Shown: piece by piece, positions 1 to 7,593 of the stretch
How the letters are laid out: each line of letters opens with the position of its first letter
Numbering within the stretch: position 1 is the stretch's first letter
Assembly: GCA_023411215.1 (NCBI GenBank)
Contig: JAEYOY010000072.1
Coordinates: 1 to 63,274 of the forward strand
Direction of reading: 5' to 3'
From: Bacillota bacterium
GTDB lineage: Bacteria > Bacillota > Clostridia > Lachnospirales > Lachnospiraceae
Length of the DNA stretch: 63,274 nt
Position numbers and translations under genes: made by a program
Notes under the pieces: generated by a model
Told to the model about the DNA's origin: nothing
The model's database searches: none
The model's input: only the letters and a program-made list of their open reading frames with translations

Positions 1-50
1 TATTGACAATTAAGACAATTCATAGTACTATAAATGAGCGACATCAATCA

Positions 51-123
51 AGGGGTATAGTTCAGCTGGTAGAATAACGGTCTCCAAAACCGCAGGTCGT
101 GGGTTCAAATCCTACTGCCCCTG
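51..123 (+). tRNA. tRNA-Trp (CCA)
   Basis: The sequence folds as a canonical tRNA. A 7-bp acceptor stem pairs 51-57 with 116-122, the T-loop is TTCAAAT, and the anticodon loop holds CCA at 84-86. No CCA tail is encoded. It sits immediately before a terminator and a phage integrase, so its 3' end is the likely attachment site of the prophage. The far attachment copy is not in the window. Confidence 0.93.
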
Positions 124-143
124 TAAAATGAAGAATTAAAGAG

Positions 144-187
144 AACCTCAGAAACCTAGTAAAATAGGCATTTCCGAGGTTTTTCTT
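144..187 (+). terminator. Terminator after tRNA-Trp
   Basis: Inverted arms AACCTC (144-149) and GAGGTT (176-181), with inner pairing of CCTA and TAGG, are followed by a T-run. This would end host tRNA transcription at the junction with the prophage. Confidence 0.7.
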
Positions 188-269
188 TGTTTAATACACA
201 TCGTTGGAATTATCTGATATTTACAAGAAATTACTCGATATTAGTAAAACACTTCGATTTTGACTAATA

Positions 270-313
270 AAAGTGGTTTAAAAAGTGGTTTACAAATATA
301 TGAAAGTGGTTTA
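270..313 (+). repeat. Three AAAGTGGTTTA direct repeats (candidate integrase arm sites)
   Basis: The 11-mer AAAGTGGTTTA occurs at 270-280, 282-292 and 303-313, between the tRNA and the integrase start. Tyrosine integrases with an N-terminal arm-binding domain usually bind short direct repeats beside the core site, so these are good candidates. The binding role is inference from position. Confidence 0.5.
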
Positions 314-368
314 AAATATCCGCATGTGGGTTGTAATTTATTGTAACTATATCGGGAGGGTGTAGCTT

Positions 369-1613
369 ATGGCAAAGATTAAGAGTGCTAGGGATATTGA
401 TATTCCTAAATTACCCCGTGGGGAAGGGACTATTTCGGTGTTCAACGATGATTTACTGGTTTATAAAAAGGTTATAAGTGTTGGAACTGAAAAGAAAAGA
501 ATTTCGGTATATGGCGCAACTATCAGGGAAGTATTAGATAGGATGAAAGTCAAAGAGAAAGAACTTAATAAGAAGAAAACCGGAGAAATAAAAGAAACAT
601 TGTCTGATGCCATATCTTCATGGCTGAAATTATATAAGCAGCCTGATTTAAAACCCAAGAGCTATGACCGTATAGAGTGCACCTTTAAAAATCAGATTAT
701 GGGTACTAACCTTGGCAATATGCGGTATCAATCAATAGACAATGAAAATATTCAAGAACACCTTAATGATTTAGTAGAAAAGGAATACGCATGGTCTACT
801 ATTAAAAAAGTCCATGATTTGCTAAATGAATTTTACTCATATCAAGCCGTCAAAAACAATATTGAAATGAATCCTATGCTATTAATTAAAATGCCGTCAA
901 AGGAGAACGTATTGAAACCTGAGAAGAGTATCGAGTTTTTTGACGAAGAGGATATTCGAAAATTTATGATTGAAGCCACGAAAATGATGAAATATAGAAA
1001 TCTTCCGGCATATGGACTTGGCAATGCATTTGTATTAATGATGTTTACTGGATTAAGAGTCGGAGAAGCTATTGCCTTAAGATGGGGTGATATTTCACTA
1101 GAAAATAAAACGGCAATGATTAATAAATCCGTAGAAAGAGTCATTAATAGAAATTACGATGAAAATAATCCGGAATTAATGAAGAAGAAAGGAATCAAAA
1201 AACACATTGATGTTGAGGGTTCTACGAAAAATCATTCAACGAGATTGCTTTCTTTAAATAAACATGCCTTATCAGCCCTTGAAGCAATATATTGTTATAC
1301 AAAATATAAAGATGTTTCTGATTATGTTCTGGCGACCAGGGATGGAGGTTGCAACAATATAAAGAATATGACAGATCGGCTTAATATCATCCAGGCAAAA
1401 GCAAAAACCAAGGTTCAAAACTCCGGTATTCACGTTCTCCGTCATACAGCTGCCAGCATGATGTTTCGAAAGGAAATTCCGATAGAAATTATTGCTGCCT
1501 TACTTGGACATTCCGTACAGGTATGTAGGGAGACTTATTTACATTTCGTACAAGAACAAAAAGCGGAAGCAGTTAGTAGATTGGATGGATTTAATTTTGA
1601 AATTGACATTTAA
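369..1613 (+). CDS. int: Tyrosine recombinase / phage integrase
   Basis: This protein of 414 residues catalyses site-specific recombination between phage and host attachment sites. The catalytic residues of the family are visible: Arg230 in the GLRVGE motif, HVLRH at about 355-359, GH at 380-381 and the nucleophile Tyr390. The N-terminal 75 residues form the arm-binding region and residues about 80-190 the SAM-like core-binding domain. A GGGAGGG ribosome site lies eight bases before the ATG. The gene lies next to tRNA-Trp, the presumed target, and is followed by its own terminator. It carries two TTGACRGC motifs exactly 47 bp apart. Confidence 0.95.
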   Translation: MAKIKSARDIDIPKLPRGEGTISVFNDDLLVYKKVISVGTEKKRISVYGATIREVLDRMKVKEKELNKKKTGEIKETLSDAISSWLKLYKQPDLKPKSYDRIECTFKNQIMGTNLGNMRYQSIDNENIQEHLNDLVEKEYAWSTIKKVHDLLNEFYSYQAVKNNIEMNPMLLIKMPSKENVLKPEKSIEFFDEEDIRKFMIEATKMMKYRNLPAYGLGNAFVLMMFTGLRVGEAIALRWGDISLENKTAMINKSVERVINRNYDENNPELMKKKGIKKHIDVEGSTKNHSTRLLSLNKHALSALEAIYCYTKYKDVSDYVLATRDGGCNNIKNMTDRLNIIQAKAKTKVQNSGIHVLRHTAASMMFRKEIPIEIIAALLGHSVQVCRETYLHFVQEQKAEAVSRLDGFNFEIDI

Positions 1614-1620
1614 GTAAAGC

Positions 1621-1648
1621 AAACACAGTCTACCTGGCTGTGTTTTTT
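1621..1648 (+). terminator. Terminator after integrase
   Basis: The arms AAACACAG and CTGTGTTT enclose a 9-nt loop and are followed by a run of T. Confidence 0.8.
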
Positions 1649-1699
1649 GCTATGTCCTAGACATTGACACTATCATCCAAGTACATCATACTATTTGTA

Positions 1700-1708
1700 T
1701 GATATAAT
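1700..1708 (+). promoter_or_regulatory. Extended -10 promoter for the secreted nuclease
   Basis: TGATATAAT is an extended -10 element placed 20 bases before the nuclease start codon. The same nonamer heads the promoters at 18922 and 60744. No good -35 lies 17 bases upstream, which fits an extended -10 promoter. Confidence 0.5.
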
Positions 1709-1728
1709 GCTACAAAGGAGATGAGGAT

Positions 1729-2724
1729 TTGAAGAAGAAAAAGAATATATGGATAATAGCAATAATTGGTCTATTGTTTCTATTTTATACGATTGGTAAT
1801 GATGCAGTTAATCGTGAAGCTAATAATGTTGCAACCATTGAAGGTAATACAGAAACACCGACGATCACCAATTCCCTGACCGTAGCTATAACGGAAGCGC
1901 CTAAGGAAACGACACCGGCAGTTATTCCAACTAAAGAGCCCACAAAGGACACTAATAAAAGCGATAGATCCAAAACAACCTTTGAATATGCCGGAAAGTC
2001 ATATGAAATTATCGAGGTTGACGGTGGGAATTTATCTGGCGACAGGCAACCTAATGTTGCGGTGGATATAGGATTTGGTGATAGAGAGTACTGGGCCCTT
2101 ACAAATGAATATGGTCAATTGGTGTATGTGATTGCGGATAAAATTATCCTTCAGGATGACAACACTGAGCCGGTCAATTCTAATGGGAGATACTATAACG
2201 ATGAGGCAAAGGTTCCGGGAGTTGAACACCCGGATTTAGATGAAGGCCATGTTATTGCAGATGCCCTGGGTGGAGTATCTAATGCCTATAATATAACTCC
2301 TCAGAATAGTACATTAAACCGACATGGCGATCAGGCCTATATGGAGAAGGTTATCCGGGATGCTGGGGGCTGTGAGGATTTTATTGCAATGATAACATAT
2401 CCGGATATTAAAACCCAAATACCATCTCAATACCATTATGAGTATGTATTAATGGGTGAAAAAATTGTTGACGACTTTGACAATGTTAACCCGGATGAAG
2501 TTAATACTTCCTTGACGCAGACTCCAACGCAGGCTCCCAAGAAAGAAAATGAAAAGGATGCCGTCAAAGCGGAGAATGATATTTCAAAGATTGATACAAA
2601 TGGAAATGGCAAAGTGACGATAGCTGAAGCGAAGGCTGCTGGATATAAAATGCCGATTTATTCCGATCACTGGCTGTATCAATACATGGATGATAGAGAC
2701 GGTGACGGTATGGTAGGAGAATAG
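1729..2724 (+). CDS. Secreted DNA/RNA non-specific endonuclease with excalibur-like C-terminus
   Basis: This is a 331-residue exported or membrane-anchored nuclease. An N-terminal basic and hydrophobic segment (residues 1-25) is followed by a Thr/Pro-rich linker. A nuclease domain at about 90-250 carries the motif DEGHVIADALGG (catalytic His about 174) and NITPQNSTLNRHG, as in the Endonuclea_NS_2 group. The last 45 residues hold two acidic loops, DTNGNG and DRDGDG, typical of excalibur or EF-hand-like calcium binding. It starts at TTG, eight bases after AAGGAG. It has its own promoter and lies between the integrase terminator and unknown genes, like a cargo gene. It could degrade extracellular DNA or competing phage DNA; the biological target is not known. 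Confidence 0.8.
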   Translation: MKKKKNIWIIAIIGLLFLFYTIGNDAVNREANNVATIEGNTETPTITNSLTVAITEAPKETTPAVIPTKEPTKDTNKSDRSKTTFEYAGKSYEIIEVDGGNLSGDRQPNVAVDIGFGDREYWALTNEYGQLVYVIADKIILQDDNTEPVNSNGRYYNDEAKVPGVEHPDLDEGHVIADALGGVSNAYNITPQNSTLNRHGDQAYMEKVIRDAGGCEDFIAMITYPDIKTQIPSQYHYEYVLMGEKIVDDFDNVNPDEVNTSLTQTPTQAPKKENEKDAVKAENDISKIDTNGNGKVTIAEAKAAGYKMPIYSDHWLYQYMDDRDGDGMVGE

Positions 2725-2826
2725 AATATGTACTGTTTCTCCGAAATTTTATGAATGAACTAAAGTCTAAAAGTAATTAGAGCTGAATATAATTAAATAT
2801 ATTAATTCATTAATAGTGAGGTTTTT

Positions 2827-3324
2827 ATGGACAAGCTTAATATAGAAAGAATGATAGAGGAATATCACGAGGATGAGGTTATAAAAAGAATAAAAGAGGA
2901 ATATAGCAAGAAAAAAGAAGATAACATTGTATACCTATTATTTCCAGAGAGCATAGATTTTCGAGGTGTGCAAATAGGTGATAGATGGTTTTTTGAAGCA
3001 ATGTACATAATAGAACATACATGGAATCAAATCAAGCCATTCTGTGAATTTGCTGGAATGACTGTCGGAGCTGCTTCTTTTTGTGTAAAAATAATATCTT
3101 ATATAAAAGCAAAGCAAAGAAAAAAATGCAAAGATATTTTTGGGATGATACTATCAAGAGAAACATGGGATATTGATGAGGCTGAGAATATATTAAAATT
3201 AGATAGAGATGATTGCAAGAAATTAATTAAATTATTTGGGTACAAGTGGGACAACCATAGAAGAAAATACATTAGGACATTTGAAACAGATGATATAATT
3301 CAAATCTTAAATATAAAAAAATAG
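2827..3324 (+). CDS. Hypothetical protein, charged N-terminus
   Basis: I do not recognise this protein of 165 residues. The first 40 residues are highly charged and helical. A more hydrophobic stretch lies around residues 75-95, and the C-terminal 60 residues look like a small helical domain that could bind nucleic acid. The ribosome site GTGAGG is weak. It stands alone between the secreted nuclease and a terminator. Base composition is notably AT-rich, which fits a recently acquired accessory gene. Confidence 0.6.
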   Translation: MDKLNIERMIEEYHEDEVIKRIKEEYSKKKEDNIVYLLFPESIDFRGVQIGDRWFFEAMYIIEHTWNQIKPFCEFAGMTVGAASFCVKIISYIKAKQRKKCKDIFGMILSRETWDIDEAENILKLDRDDCKKLIKLFGYKWDNHRRKYIRTFETDDIIQILNIKK

Positions 3325-3338
3325 TGCAGAAATTACAG

Positions 3339-3363
3339 AAAGTATCTTCCGGGATACTTTTCT
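3339..3363 (+). terminator. Terminator
   Basis: AAGTATC and GATACTT arms around a TTCCGG loop are followed by TTCT. Confidence 0.65.
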
Positions 3364-3581
3364 ATTGCTTTTAAAGGAGTATGTCCATAAATTGATACTC
3401 CCTGGCTTCCAGATTTAGCCTAGGATTAATTGCAACCCCCTTGACGGCTGTTTGTACATTCGGTCATAATCGCCTAGAAATCGATTTTAGAGTGTTGTTA
3501 TTAATAGAATAAAGTTGTTTTAAATCCATTGTAAATATTGGTGAATTGTGGTAGTATTTGGGTGGAAAGGTGGGTTTAGCA

Positions 3582-3809
3582 ATGGATAAATATATTGAGG
3601 TGCTGTGTAAACAAAATCCTGAAACTAAAATGGAATGTGGTAATCCGGATTGTAAACATGAATTTAAGGTTAAATCAAAAGAATTTTTCAAAGGATCGTC
3701 CTACCATCATGTATGTGACGAATGCGGTTTAAGCACAGATTATGATACGACTAAATTTGTAAAAGAATTTAAAGAGCAATTAAAGAAATTAGGTATCACT
3801 ATAGGGTAA
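3582..3809 (+). CDS. Small zinc-binding protein
   Basis: This is a 75-residue protein of unknown role. It has two cysteine pairs, CGNPDC and CDEC, separated by about 28 residues, which suggests a zinc ribbon. The start at 3582 is chosen because AGGTGG lies eight bases before it; an upstream TTG in the same frame lacks a ribosome site. It is followed at once by a terminator and then the 47-bp repeat array. Confidence 0.6.
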   Translation: MDKYIEVLCKQNPETKMECGNPDCKHEFKVKSKEFFKGSSYHHVCDECGLSTDYDTTKFVKEFKEQLKKLGITIG

Positions 3810-3817
3810 TTTATAGT

Positions 3818-3848
3818 AAAAAAGCATCCTTCGGGGTGCTTTTCTTTT
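3818..3848 (+). terminator. Terminator before the 47-bp repeat array
   Basis: AAAAGCATCC, a TTCG tetraloop and GGGTGCTTTT form a strong hairpin with a T-rich tail. Confidence 0.8.
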
Positions 3849-3860
3849 TATCATTTGACG

Positions 3861-4095
3861 GCTTACGCCTTACGGACTCCAATTAATGTATAAGGAAACT
3901 TCGGCACCCTCACGCCTTTCGGATACCAATTAACACACCTATTGACTGCATGAGCCTCGCGCCTTCCGATAACCAATTAAGACACAGAGAAACCGCCGGA
4001 GCCTTACGCCTTTTAAATACCAATTAAGGATCCATAAGAAACAAAACACCTCACGCCTTGCGCAGTCCAATTAATGTGCGAATAGAATCAATCCG
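3861..4095. repeat. Five tandem 47-bp repeats
   Basis: Units begin at 3861, 3908, 3955, 4002 and 4049, exactly 47 bp apart. Each has a conserved 26-bp part, CCTNNCGCCTT, then seven variable bases, then CCAATTAA, followed by 21 variable bases. The first unit directly follows a TTGACGGC motif. The last unit overlaps the 3' end of the AP2-domain gene. The unit length is not a multiple of three, so this is not a coding repeat. It may be a protein-binding array such as iterons or a partition site. Confidence 0.85.
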
Positions 4096-4735
4096 CTATA
4101 CCACTTTTATATAACGCATACCATTCCAGAAAATCACCAAATATTTTTTCCTCGGCAATTTTACGCACTTCTGCCGCTTCCTCTTTAGTGTCGTATCTTC
4201 CAAGATAGTAATGATGCTTTTTAAACGATATCTGAGCAAGCCATTTTCCTTTTGACTTATCCCATGTAACACCTTTTATACCAGATGTATTGTTTCTAGG
4301 CATTCTCATTGTTAAATTACGGACATTGGTATTTTCTATACAGGCCTCTATAGTTTTTTGAGCTAAAATCTTCCCTGATTCGCTGCCTAATTCGGCAGGT
4401 AAGCAACCGCAACTTTTTACTCCGCCCTTTAACAATCCTACAGCAGTAACTAACTTAGTAGCACCGCATTTACACTCGCAGAGATAATATACATTATAAT
4501 TATTATCTCTTTCTGTAGTTCGCTCTTTTACGGTCAAACGCTCAAAAATTCTGCCAACTAAATTCTGACTTCTTAGACATCCGCAGCTCTTGGGTTTGTT
4601 TATCTGTAGTTGCCGTGAGGTATAATATTTGACATTACCGCAATCACATAAGCATTCCCATGCGTTTTTATCGATGTTAAATGTAATAATTTTTAACATA
4701 TTAAATTGTCGGCCAGTGTAATCAATCTTTTCCAT
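4088..4735 (-). CDS. AP2-domain protein with two zinc-ribbon-like repeats
   Basis: This is a 215-residue DNA-binding protein. Two related N-terminal modules (residues about 5-60 and 61-120) each carry a C-x-C-x-x-C-G or similar cluster and end in SCGCL, suggesting zinc binding. The C-terminal 60 residues match the phage AP2 domain: SGIKGVTWDKSKGKW, then YLGRYDTKEEAAEVR. AP2 domains of this kind occur in phage homing endonucleases and regulators. I see no nuclease motif here. An AAAGGG ribosome site precedes the start. Its 3' end abuts the 47-bp repeat array, so these repeats may be its target. Confidence 0.75.
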   Translation of the reverse strand: MEKIDYTGRQFNMLKIITFNIDKNAWECLCDCGNVKYYTSRQLQINKPKSCGCLRSQNLVGRIFERLTVKERTTERDNNYNVYYLCECKCGATKLVTAVGLLKGGVKSCGCLPAELGSESGKILAQKTIEACIENTNVRNLTMRMPRNNTSGIKGVTWDKSKGKWLAQISFKKHHYYLGRYDTKEEAAEVRKIAEEKIFGDFLEWYALYKSGIAD

Positions 4736-4770
4736 AAAACCCTTTCTGTGGTTGTGAATGATTTCTATAG

Positions 4771-4989
4771 TTATTTACCCTTCTGTAGTTCGCCTGGTTT
4801 ATGCGTAAGTATATCGCCTGGTTGGCAGCCAATAAGATCGCAAATGATGTCAAGCTGTGCCAAAGTTATAGGCCTACCAGTGCGCAATGCCTGAATTACT
4901 GACTCAGACAACTTACGATCAGTACGCAATCTATTGGTATTGTATCCGGCTGCCTTAAGCTTACCTAGAATATCATTATAAATAATCAT
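4771..4989 (-). CDS. HTH regulator of the Cro/C1 type (small)
   Basis: This is a 72-residue helix-turn-helix protein. LSESVIQALRTGRPITLAQL is the recognition region, and LDIICDLIGCQPGDIL is the common end of the YozG-like (HTH_26) group. GGAGG precedes the ATG. It is transcribed away from the small genes starting at 5185, and three similar 20-bp boxes fill the space between. It is therefore probably the repressor of that operon and of itself. It lies upstream of, and may be co-transcribed with, the AP2 gene. Confidence 0.8.
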   Translation of the reverse strand: MIIYNDILGKLKAAGYNTNRLRTDRKLSESVIQALRTGRPITLAQLDIICDLIGCQPGDILTHKPGELQKGK

Positions 4990-5040
4990 GTGAATACCTC
5001 CAAGTGAAATTAAAACACACTTATTATTGTAAATAATTAC

Positions 5041-5129
5041 TACACCAAATACAATGTAATTATTGCACTAAAAATGATGTAAATATTTGTGTATGTTGTA
5101 CATTTACATTACACTAAAATTGGTGTAAT
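5041..5129 (+). promoter_or_regulatory. Operator boxes and divergent promoters of the left regulator
   Basis: Three boxes of the form TDCACYAAA-N6-TGTAA lie at 5041-5060, 5064-5083 and 5110-5129. A rightward promoter reads TTTACA (5103-5108), 17 bases, TAATAT (5126-5131), so the third box covers its spacer and -10. A leftward promoter can be drawn over the first box. The arrangement is typical of an autoregulated divergent switch. Confidence 0.55.
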
Positions 5130-5184
5130 ATGAATTTATCAAATAAATGATGTTTGGCTCATGAAGCCGGAAAGCGAGGATTAT

Positions 5185-5343
5185 ATGAATAAGTTAGAAA
5201 TGATGGAATTAGTTGATAGGATTTGTGAAGAAGAAGGAATTGAAAACGCCCCTGCATACGATTTACTTTATAGTGAGTGTTGCGAAGGAAGAAACACTGA
5301 AGATGCAGAAGAAATGATTAGAGAGAGGCTATCCAACAACTAA
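5185..5343 (+). CDS. Small acidic hypothetical protein
   Basis: This acidic protein has 52 residues and no recognised domain. It is mostly helical, with CEEEG and MIRERL segments. The start at 5185 follows GCGAGGA; an earlier ATG at 5161 has no ribosome site. It is the first gene of the rightward operon controlled by the boxes at 5041-5129. Confidence 0.55.
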   Translation: MNKLEMMELVDRICEEEGIENAPAYDLLYSECCEGRNTEDAEEMIRERLSNN

Positions 5344-5441
5344 CTCCATACCGGGAGTATAAATAGTCCTTAAGCGGTAAGCGTCCGGCAGCAATGCCGG
5401 GGTGGAAATCAAATAGATGTTAGCTCTACGGAGCAGAAGGG
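5344..5441 (+). other. Structured leader with strong hairpin
   Basis: The non-coding gap before the next gene holds CCGGCA-GCAA-TGCCGG (about 5391-5406) plus weaker pairs CTTA/TAAG and GCTC/GAGC. There is no T-run, so it is not a terminator. It may be an mRNA leader structure. Confidence 0.4.
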
Positions 5442-5450
5442 ATGGGAATT

Positions 5451-5855
5451 ATGAAGATATCAAATAAGCCAAGAGAACTTAAAGATAGCAGCTGGTTAGC
5501 TCAGACTATTAAAGATAAGATGGAAGTTGAATTTGATAAGAACTTAAGTTCCGTCAGATACAACTGCTTAAACACTCTTTACATCATTGTAAAGGAAGCT
5601 GATGACGCAGAAAACGAAAACATCTTTTACGACAGCTACAACGGAAAGCGTTCAATCGTAATTAGAGATATTCCTTCACTTATGAAACATGGTTATGATT
5701 TTGACAGAAACGGAATGCAATGTAAACTTCGGGGATTAGCCGAAAGATACAAGAATGACGATGGAAGTTATCTGGTAAGCGTACTAACAACCAACGACCT
5801 GAACAGCGCAACCATAAATGATATATCAGAATTAATGTTCCAGATGAACGTATAA
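5451..5855 (+). CDS. Hypothetical protein
   Basis: I do not recognise this protein of 134 residues. It is soluble, mixed alpha/beta in character, and rich in Asp and Asn. Two nearby start codons exist. The ATG at 5451 is preferred because AAGGGATGGGA lies in front of it at a workable distance, while 5442 overlaps the ribosome site. It belongs to the left accessory operon and has structured leaders on both sides. Confidence 0.6.
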   Translation: MKISNKPRELKDSSWLAQTIKDKMEVEFDKNLSSVRYNCLNTLYIIVKEADDAENENIFYDSYNGKRSIVIRDIPSLMKHGYDFDRNGMQCKLRGLAERYKNDDGSYLVSVLTTNDLNSATINDISELMFQMNV

Positions 5856-5929
5856 CCGCAGAGGACAGCCCGAAAGGGTTGTAATGCACTGGACGGTATA
5901 TAATCCGCTCCACTGGTTCCAAGGCCAGA

Positions 5930-5948
5930 GCAAATAAAATTATGGAGG
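5930..5948 (+). repeat. Duplicated ribosome-site leader, copy 1
   Basis: The 19-mer GCAAATAAAATTATGGAGG occurs here and again at 6505-6523. Both copies are preceded by GGTTCCAA within a short hairpin, at 5915 and 6483. The two leaders feed the genes starting at 5957 and 6532. Confidence 0.8.
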
Positions 5949-5956
5949 ATAAGCAC

Positions 5957-6160
5957 ATGAATTTTAATACATGGTTAAAAGGCTACACAGGATTGACGGT
6001 ATATGATTATTACGCTCTCATCTGGGGCGAGCATACCGAAGAAAAAGCCGACAGCGACCTTGAAAATTATCTAAATCAATGGATAGAGGAAAAGAAGCCG
6101 TCAACAGAGGATATCCAGAAAGCTAACGATTTAATTAAGTCTCACGGAAAGGAGCAATAA
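5957..6160 (+). CDS. Small hypothetical protein
   Basis: This helical, acidic protein has 67 residues and no recognised domain. The ATG at 5942 is part of the ribosome site ATGGAGG, so translation should begin at 5957. It is three bases from the next gene and probably co-translated with it. Confidence 0.6.
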   Translation: MNFNTWLKGYTGLTVYDYYALIWGEHTEEKADSDLENYLNQWIEEKKPSTEDIQKANDLIKSHGKEQ

Positions 6161-6163
6161 ACC

Positions 6164-6436
6164 ATGACAAAGAATGAATTAATGAAAGAATTCCGTAGTT
6201 TATGCGAAACTAAGAGATGCCAAATAGAAGGAATATATTCCAACTCCAGAAAAGACGAAATCCAGAACGCTATAGATTGCCTTAATTGCTCCGATAAAAC
6301 ACTGGATGACTATTTAACCGTTGTTACTCTCAAATATCCCAATACGGGGCACACAATAGCTAACAATGGAGATTTTAAGAGGCATAGTTACAATAGGTTA
6401 CATGTATATAACACAGCAAGATTAATCTTATCATAA
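6164..6436 (+). CDS. Small hypothetical protein
   Basis: This is a 90-residue protein of unknown function. It has a Lys/Glu-rich N-terminus and four scattered cysteines, two of them in a CLNC pair. A GGAGCAA ribosome site overlaps the end of the previous gene. It is part of the left accessory operon. Confidence 0.6.
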   Translation: MTKNELMKEFRSLCETKRCQIEGIYSNSRKDEIQNAIDCLNCSDKTLDDYLTVVTLKYPNTGHTIANNGDFKRHSYNRLHVYNTARLILS

Positions 6437-6504
6437 TGCAGATGGGTGGAGCTAACACCTCCACTAATGCAATCAGACGGACGGTTCCAAATCCGATAGG
6501 CAAG

Positions 6505-6523
6505 GCAAATAAAATTATGGAGG
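6505..6523 (+). repeat. Duplicated ribosome-site leader, copy 2
   Basis: This is an exact copy of the 19-mer at 5930-5948 and supplies the ribosome site of the J-domain gene. Confidence 0.8.
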
Positions 6524-6531
6524 TAATCACA

Positions 6532-7506
6532 ATGACATATTTCAAAAATGTAAAATCATTCGAGGATTTAAAGGAGCAGTTTAAAAAATTAGCAAAGGTT
6601 AATCACCCGGATGCAGGCGGAAACGCTGAGACAATGAAAGAAATTAATTGCGAATATGATGCACTTTTCCCTATTTGGAAGAACCGTCACAACTTGACAG
6701 CAGCAGAGCCGACAACGGAAACCGCACAGAGTACCAGAAGTCAATTCTATACTGATTTTGGTTGGGAAGGTTCTAATCATGATTGGAACCGAAGCTTAAA
6801 GGAAATCGCTGTTATTGTTAGAGTTTATGTGAAAGAGAAGTATCCTACATTCAAATTCAGCGTTAGAACCGAATACGCTTCTATGTGCCAGGAATTACAT
6901 GTATCACTGAAAGAAGCACCGTTTGAAATATTCAAATCAATAGATCAGCTCACCGAGGATGACATAGACGAGATCATCAGAAAAGCAAACCGGAATTATG
7001 AATGGACTTTAAAAAGTTGGTATCCAGAAGAAGCTAAAGCAGAAATTGAAAGAATATGGAGCAAAGGCGGAACATTTTACAAGGTATACCGCGAAGATGT
7101 GGCCCAAATGTTGAAAGATGTTGATGGTTTCGTTAATTCTTATAATTTTGAGGATTGCGACAGCATGATTGATTATTTCCATGTAGATTTCTATTATTTC
7201 GATTGCAAGCCTGATCGTGAGTTTAAAATCGTTCCCAGGACCGCCAGAATTAAAGACCAGAAAACCACCGCACCAGCACCGCAGCCGGAAACATCGGAGC
7301 CAATCCAATCTGAAGAGTACGACATTACACCAAGCACCCACACCAAGACCGGCGCGAAAATATGGCTTGTTAAAATCAAAAGAACACTGTCAAGGGATGA
7401 ATACTTGAAGGAGGCCAAGAAGATGGATACACTTGACGGCTATTATTCCAAATTTACTCATTCGTTCGTATTCAACTATGATCCAAGCGATAAACTCACA
7501 GCATAA
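6532..7506 (+). CDS. J-domain (DnaJ-like) protein
   Basis: This is a 324-residue protein. The N-terminus is a short J-domain with the diagnostic HPD at residues 25-27, followed by AGGNAETMKEIN. J-domains stimulate the ATPase of DnaK. The central part is unassigned. The C-terminus contains TKTGAKIWLVKI and GGYYSKF-like sequence (LDGYYSKFTHSFVF), a tail also seen on plasmid and phage proteins that handle DNA. Translation starts at the ATG after GGAGG; the open frame before it is not used. Its last codons overlap a tRNA-like fold. It may recruit the host chaperone during replication or assembly; this is inference. Confidence 0.75.
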   Translation: MTYFKNVKSFEDLKEQFKKLAKVNHPDAGGNAETMKEINCEYDALFPIWKNRHNLTAAEPTTETAQSTRSQFYTDFGWEGSNHDWNRSLKEIAVIVRVYVKEKYPTFKFSVRTEYASMCQELHVSLKEAPFEIFKSIDQLTEDDIDEIIRKANRNYEWTLKSWYPEEAKAEIERIWSKGGTFYKVYREDVAQMLKDVDGFVNSYNFEDCDSMIDYFHVDFYYFDCKPDREFKIVPRTARIKDQKTTAPAPQPETSEPIQSEEYDITPSTHTKTGAKIWLVKIKRTLSRDEYLKEAKKMDTLDGYYSKFTHSFVFNYDPSDKLTA

Positions 7507-7555
7507 CGGCAGAGCCGATAAATTCGGCGGCAGGGTTCGACTCCCTGCATTGCTA
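7488..7555 (+). other. tRNA-like structure overlapping the end of the J-domain gene
   Basis: Six of seven acceptor positions pair (AGCGATA at 7488-7494 with CATTGCT at 7548-7554). The T-arm is perfect: CAGGG, TTCGACT, CCCTG at 7531-7547. The middle stem GCCG/CGGC has a 7-nt loop, ATAAATT. The D-arm is weak. The anticodon is not convincing, so this may be a decayed tRNA or a tRNA mimic. Confidence 0.4.
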
Positions 7556-7593
7556 TTTCCAGTAAATCAATACTAATTAAGGAGGATTATTCT

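Noticed and set aside
842..1144. Long minus-strand frames inside the integrase and other genes
   Set aside because: They lack ribosome sites and family features and mirror the coding bias of the real gene on the plus strand.
3861..4095. CRISPR array
   Set aside because: The repeats are degenerate, have variable bases in the middle, the unique parts are only 21 bp, and no Cas genes are near. A tandem binding-site array is a better reading.
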